Below are positions 33,322 to 35,122 of a stretch of 35,122 nucleotides of DNA, one piece after another. Origin of the DNA: SAR324 cluster bacterium (GTDB lineage Bacteria > SAR324 > XYD2-FULL-50-16); the NCBI GenBank assembly GCA_028280735.1, contig JANQLH010000278.1, forward strand, positions 1-35,122, read 5' to 3'. A program made the position numbers and the translations under genes. Below the pieces are notes generated by a model. It did not search any database. It was not told the DNA's origin and saw only the letters and a program-made list of their open reading frames with translations. The first letter of the stretch is position 1. Each line of letters opens with the position of its first letter.

Positions 33322-34797
33322 TCAATTGGAATTTACAGCTATCGACGGTTTTTTGTCGAGGTTGGCTGCTTCATTATTTCTGAGCTGCTCTAAAATTTGC
33401 GGCAGGTAGTTAAAAAGATATTCGATGTCATCTTCCGTTGTTCGCAGTCCGAAACTAAAGCGAATAGAGCCGTAATTTTCAACATCAACACCAAGAGCTC
33501 TAATGACGTGCGATTCCTCATGACTTCCTGAACTGCAGGCCGAACCGGAGGAAACGTATATTCCAATCTGGTTTAGACTAAGAAGCAGGGCACCACTATC
33601 TACATTGGGAAAACCAATGTTCAGGTTATTCGGCAACCTGTTTTCCAAGGATCCGTTGATGATATAACCGGGAACATGCTGTTCCAGTTTTTTTATAAAC
33701 AGCTTACTTATTTTTTTTAGTCGGCTGTGCTCTTTCTCCCTTTCTTTATGCATGAGGGCGGCTGCTTTTCCGAAAGCCAGAATGAATCCGACATTTTCAG
33801 TTCCGGCTCTTCTTTCGAACTCCTGCTCGCCTCCGTGGATCAGAGGTTCGAGCTCAATTCGCTCATCTACAAACAGGGCCCCGATTCCTTTTGGTGCGTA
33901 GATTTTATGTGCGGATACCGACAGCAGATCGATTCCGAGCTTTTTGGGATTCAAGGGAATCTTGCCATAAGCCTGAATACCATCAACCATGAACGGCACC
34001 TTGCTGTTTTGACAGATTTCACCAATTGCTTCTATCGGATTGATCATGCCGATTTCATTATTGATTGCCATGATGCAAACCAAAATCGTGTTTCGCCTGA
34101 TGGCTGCGGCAACATCCTTGGCCGAAACGGCACCGTCTTTATTGACATCCAGCAGTGTGATATCAAATCCCAGATTTTCCAACCAGGCCAGGGTGTGCAA
34201 AACGGAAGGGTGCTCCGTCTTACTGCTGACAATATGCTTGCGTTTCCCCAGGTGTTTGAGAGCAATCCCCTTGATCGCCATGTTATTGGCTTCAGATCCG
34301 CTTCCCGTAAAAATGATTTCCGGGGAGACAACACTCAAGGTTTTGGCTACCTGGGCCCTTGCCTCAAAAATCCTTTCATAAGCTTCTTTGCCCGGTTTTG
34401 TGCTGCTGCTGGGATTTCCATAGCCATATTCTCCCTTATAATAATCTCCCAGAATTTTTTTAACCTCGTCCCGAATATAAGTAGTACCGTTGTGATCGAA
34501 ATATACTTCACGAAAATCAGGGACTTCAACAGTGGCAATAGGCTTACAGATATGGTTAGGGTCGTGGATCGGGATACCTATCCAACTGTAGACGGAAAAT
34601 AATCCGTTCGGGAATAGGAGTTCCAACTCGTTTCTTTCCACACCCAGTTTATTTTTCAGGATGTTAAAGAGAGGTCCAACCCTGTGTTTATAATAATACT
34701 CGTTGGCAAATTCCAATATTTCAAAATGACGCCGAGTCAACTCTGTCCCTGTCCTTCGGGACATTTGGTAAATAAAGGCTTTGGTATAATTATTCAT
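33322..34797 (-). CDS. DsrC/TusE-like domain fused to cysteine desulfurase
   Basis: A 491-residue protein. Residues about 96-480 are a class V PLP-dependent cysteine desulfurase: YFDHNGTT, GNPSSSTKPG, FTGSGSEANNMAIKG, PLP Lys298 in SAHKIYAPKG, and catalytic Cys421 in SSGSACSSGS. Residues about 12-88 (TGTELTRRHFEILEFANEYY, then LLFPNGLFSV and WIGIPIHDPNHIC) resemble the DsrC/TusE sulfur-relay fold, with Cys84 near the expected C-terminal Cys and Tyr at the other DsrC Cys position. The enzyme would take sulfur from cysteine as persulfide, and the attached domain may accept or pass it on. There is no clear ribosome-binding site. It follows the DUF169 gene by 9 bases. Desulfurase call certain; N-terminal domain assignment is from pattern memory. 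Confidence 0.88.
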   Translation of the reverse strand: MNNYTKAFIYQMSRRTGTELTRRHFEILEFANEYYYKHRVGPLFNILKNKLGVERNELELLFPNGLFSVYSWIGIPIHDPNHICKPIATVEVPDFREVYFDHNGTTYIRDEVKKILGDYYKGEYGYGNPSSSTKPGKEAYERIFEARAQVAKTLSVVSPEIIFTGSGSEANNMAIKGIALKHLGKRKHIVSSKTEHPSVLHTLAWLENLGFDITLLDVNKDGAVSAKDVAAAIRRNTILVCIMAINNEIGMINPIEAIGEICQNSKVPFMVDGIQAYGKIPLNPKKLGIDLLSVSAHKIYAPKGIGALFVDERIELEPLIHGGEQEFERRAGTENVGFILAFGKAAALMHKEREKEHSRLKKISKLFIKKLEQHVPGYIINGSLENRLPNNLNIGFPNVDSGALLLSLNQIGIYVSSGSACSSGSHEESHVIRALGVDVENYGSIRFSFGLRTTEDDIEYLFNYLPQILEQLRNNEAANLDKKPSIAVNSN

Positions 34798-34806
34798 AAA
34801 ACGGAT

Positions 34807-35122
34807 TCAGTCTGTGGCACCTGGATACAATTGAAACGGATATCCGGTTTGCGAATTCTCCATTCCGTCCACCACTGTTTTAAATATTGAAAAAGGAATG
34901 CCCATTCCCAGGCGATCAGCGTCGAACTGGGCAATTAATCTTGCTCCCAGGCAATAGCTGGAGATATTGATCTCCCCGGTAAGATAGGGCCTGGCAATCA
35001 GATCGGAGTTTACCATGCGAAGACCGCCCATGCTTGCATTCACCCGCTTGCCTGTGGAAAATTGATAGGCCTGAATAATTCGGGTCAATTCAACAGGTCT
35101 CACGCTCATCAGCACGACATCC
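34807..35122 (-). CDS. DUF169 family protein, C-terminal part (cut by window edge)
   Basis: The frame is open to the right edge (it continues as DVVLMSVRPVELTRIIQAYQ), so the start is outside the window. The pattern TGKRVNASMGGLRM, LIARPYLTGEINISSYCLGAR and RLGMGIPFSIFKTVVDGMEN matches the C-terminal part of DUF169 proteins, a family of unknown function common in anaerobes. The stop at 34807 is 9 bases before the desulfurase ATG, so the two are probably co-transcribed. Confidence 0.75.
   Translation of the reverse strand, partial: DVVLMSVRPVELTRIIQAYQFSTGKRVNASMGGLRMVNSDLIARPYLTGEINISSYCLGARLIAQFDADRLGMGIPFSIFKTVVDGMENSQTGYPFQLYPGATD

Noticed and set aside
33727-34602. A 291-codon open frame on the plus strand
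   Set aside because: It lies wholly antisense to the desulfurase coding region, has no ribosome-binding site and a non-protein-like composition; a shadow of a long well-supported gene.

Overview
The window looks like chromosomal DNA of a low-to-mid GC Gram-negative bacterium with deltaproteobacterial (Desulfobacterota or SAR324-like) affinities. The clues are selenocysteine-containing peroxiredoxins, a rubrerythrin-like protein, a polyferredoxin/DUF362 redox cluster, a FolE2-type GTP cyclohydrolase, an NtrC-type two-component system with a sigma-54 promoter, and a DsrC-like domain fused to a cysteine desulfurase. The lineage is inferred from gene content only. No rRNA, tRNA or CRISPR array was seen.

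Layout. 1-297: start of aconitase (acnA, minus, cut by the window edge), then a 0.9 kb AT-rich non-coding stretch. 1206-5187 (plus): a small conserved-looking protein, a rubrerythrin-like protein, a MoxR AAA ATPase with its VWA partner, and a HIT-like protein. 5305-5553: first copy of a MITE-like repeat. 5667-10085 (plus): a tight five-gene run of GCS2-family glutamate-cysteine ligase, VTT membrane protein, DUF547 protein, a peroxiredoxin read through an in-frame UGA (Sec47), and a tyrosine/dual-specificity phosphatase. 15065-10104 (minus): DUF6599 protein, Tat-exported DUF362 protein, NapH-like polyferredoxin and Tat-exported Fe-S aldo/keto reductase, probably one periplasm-facing redox operon. 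15245-17790: folE2 and a DHFR/RibD-like reductase (minus) around a plus-strand CDP-alcohol phosphatidyltransferase, then a VTT-like fragment. 18253-18780: a lone cheW behind a strong promoter embedded in an inverted repeat. 20595-18817 (minus): ABC-2 exporter. 22468-20685 (minus): membrane histidine kinase and lipoprotein rhodanese.

22707-24047 is decayed DNA flanked by two MITE-like copies in opposite orientation. Just downstream lies a second selenoprotein, a Bcp-type peroxiredoxin (Sec45). Then (minus) come a DUF3047 protein and a histidine phosphatase, followed by a sensor kinase/sigma-54 regulator pair. Upstream of that pair, on the other strand, are a secreted DUF2680-like protein and a DUF4405 membrane protein. 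A near-consensus -24/-12 promoter with two identical 17-bp inverted repeats 42 bp apart precedes them, which suggests a complete envelope-stress or metal-response circuit. The window ends (minus) with a DUF169 protein (partial), the DsrC-like/cysteine desulfurase fusion and glutamine-dependent NAD synthetase.

Main points: two UGA-recoded peroxiredoxins with matching SECIS-like hairpins, which ordinary gene callers truncate; a three-copy non-autonomous element with terminal inverted repeats; a sigma-54 circuit whose sensor loop and secreted product share Gly/Pro/Met-rich motifs; and the sulfur-relay/desulfurase fusion.
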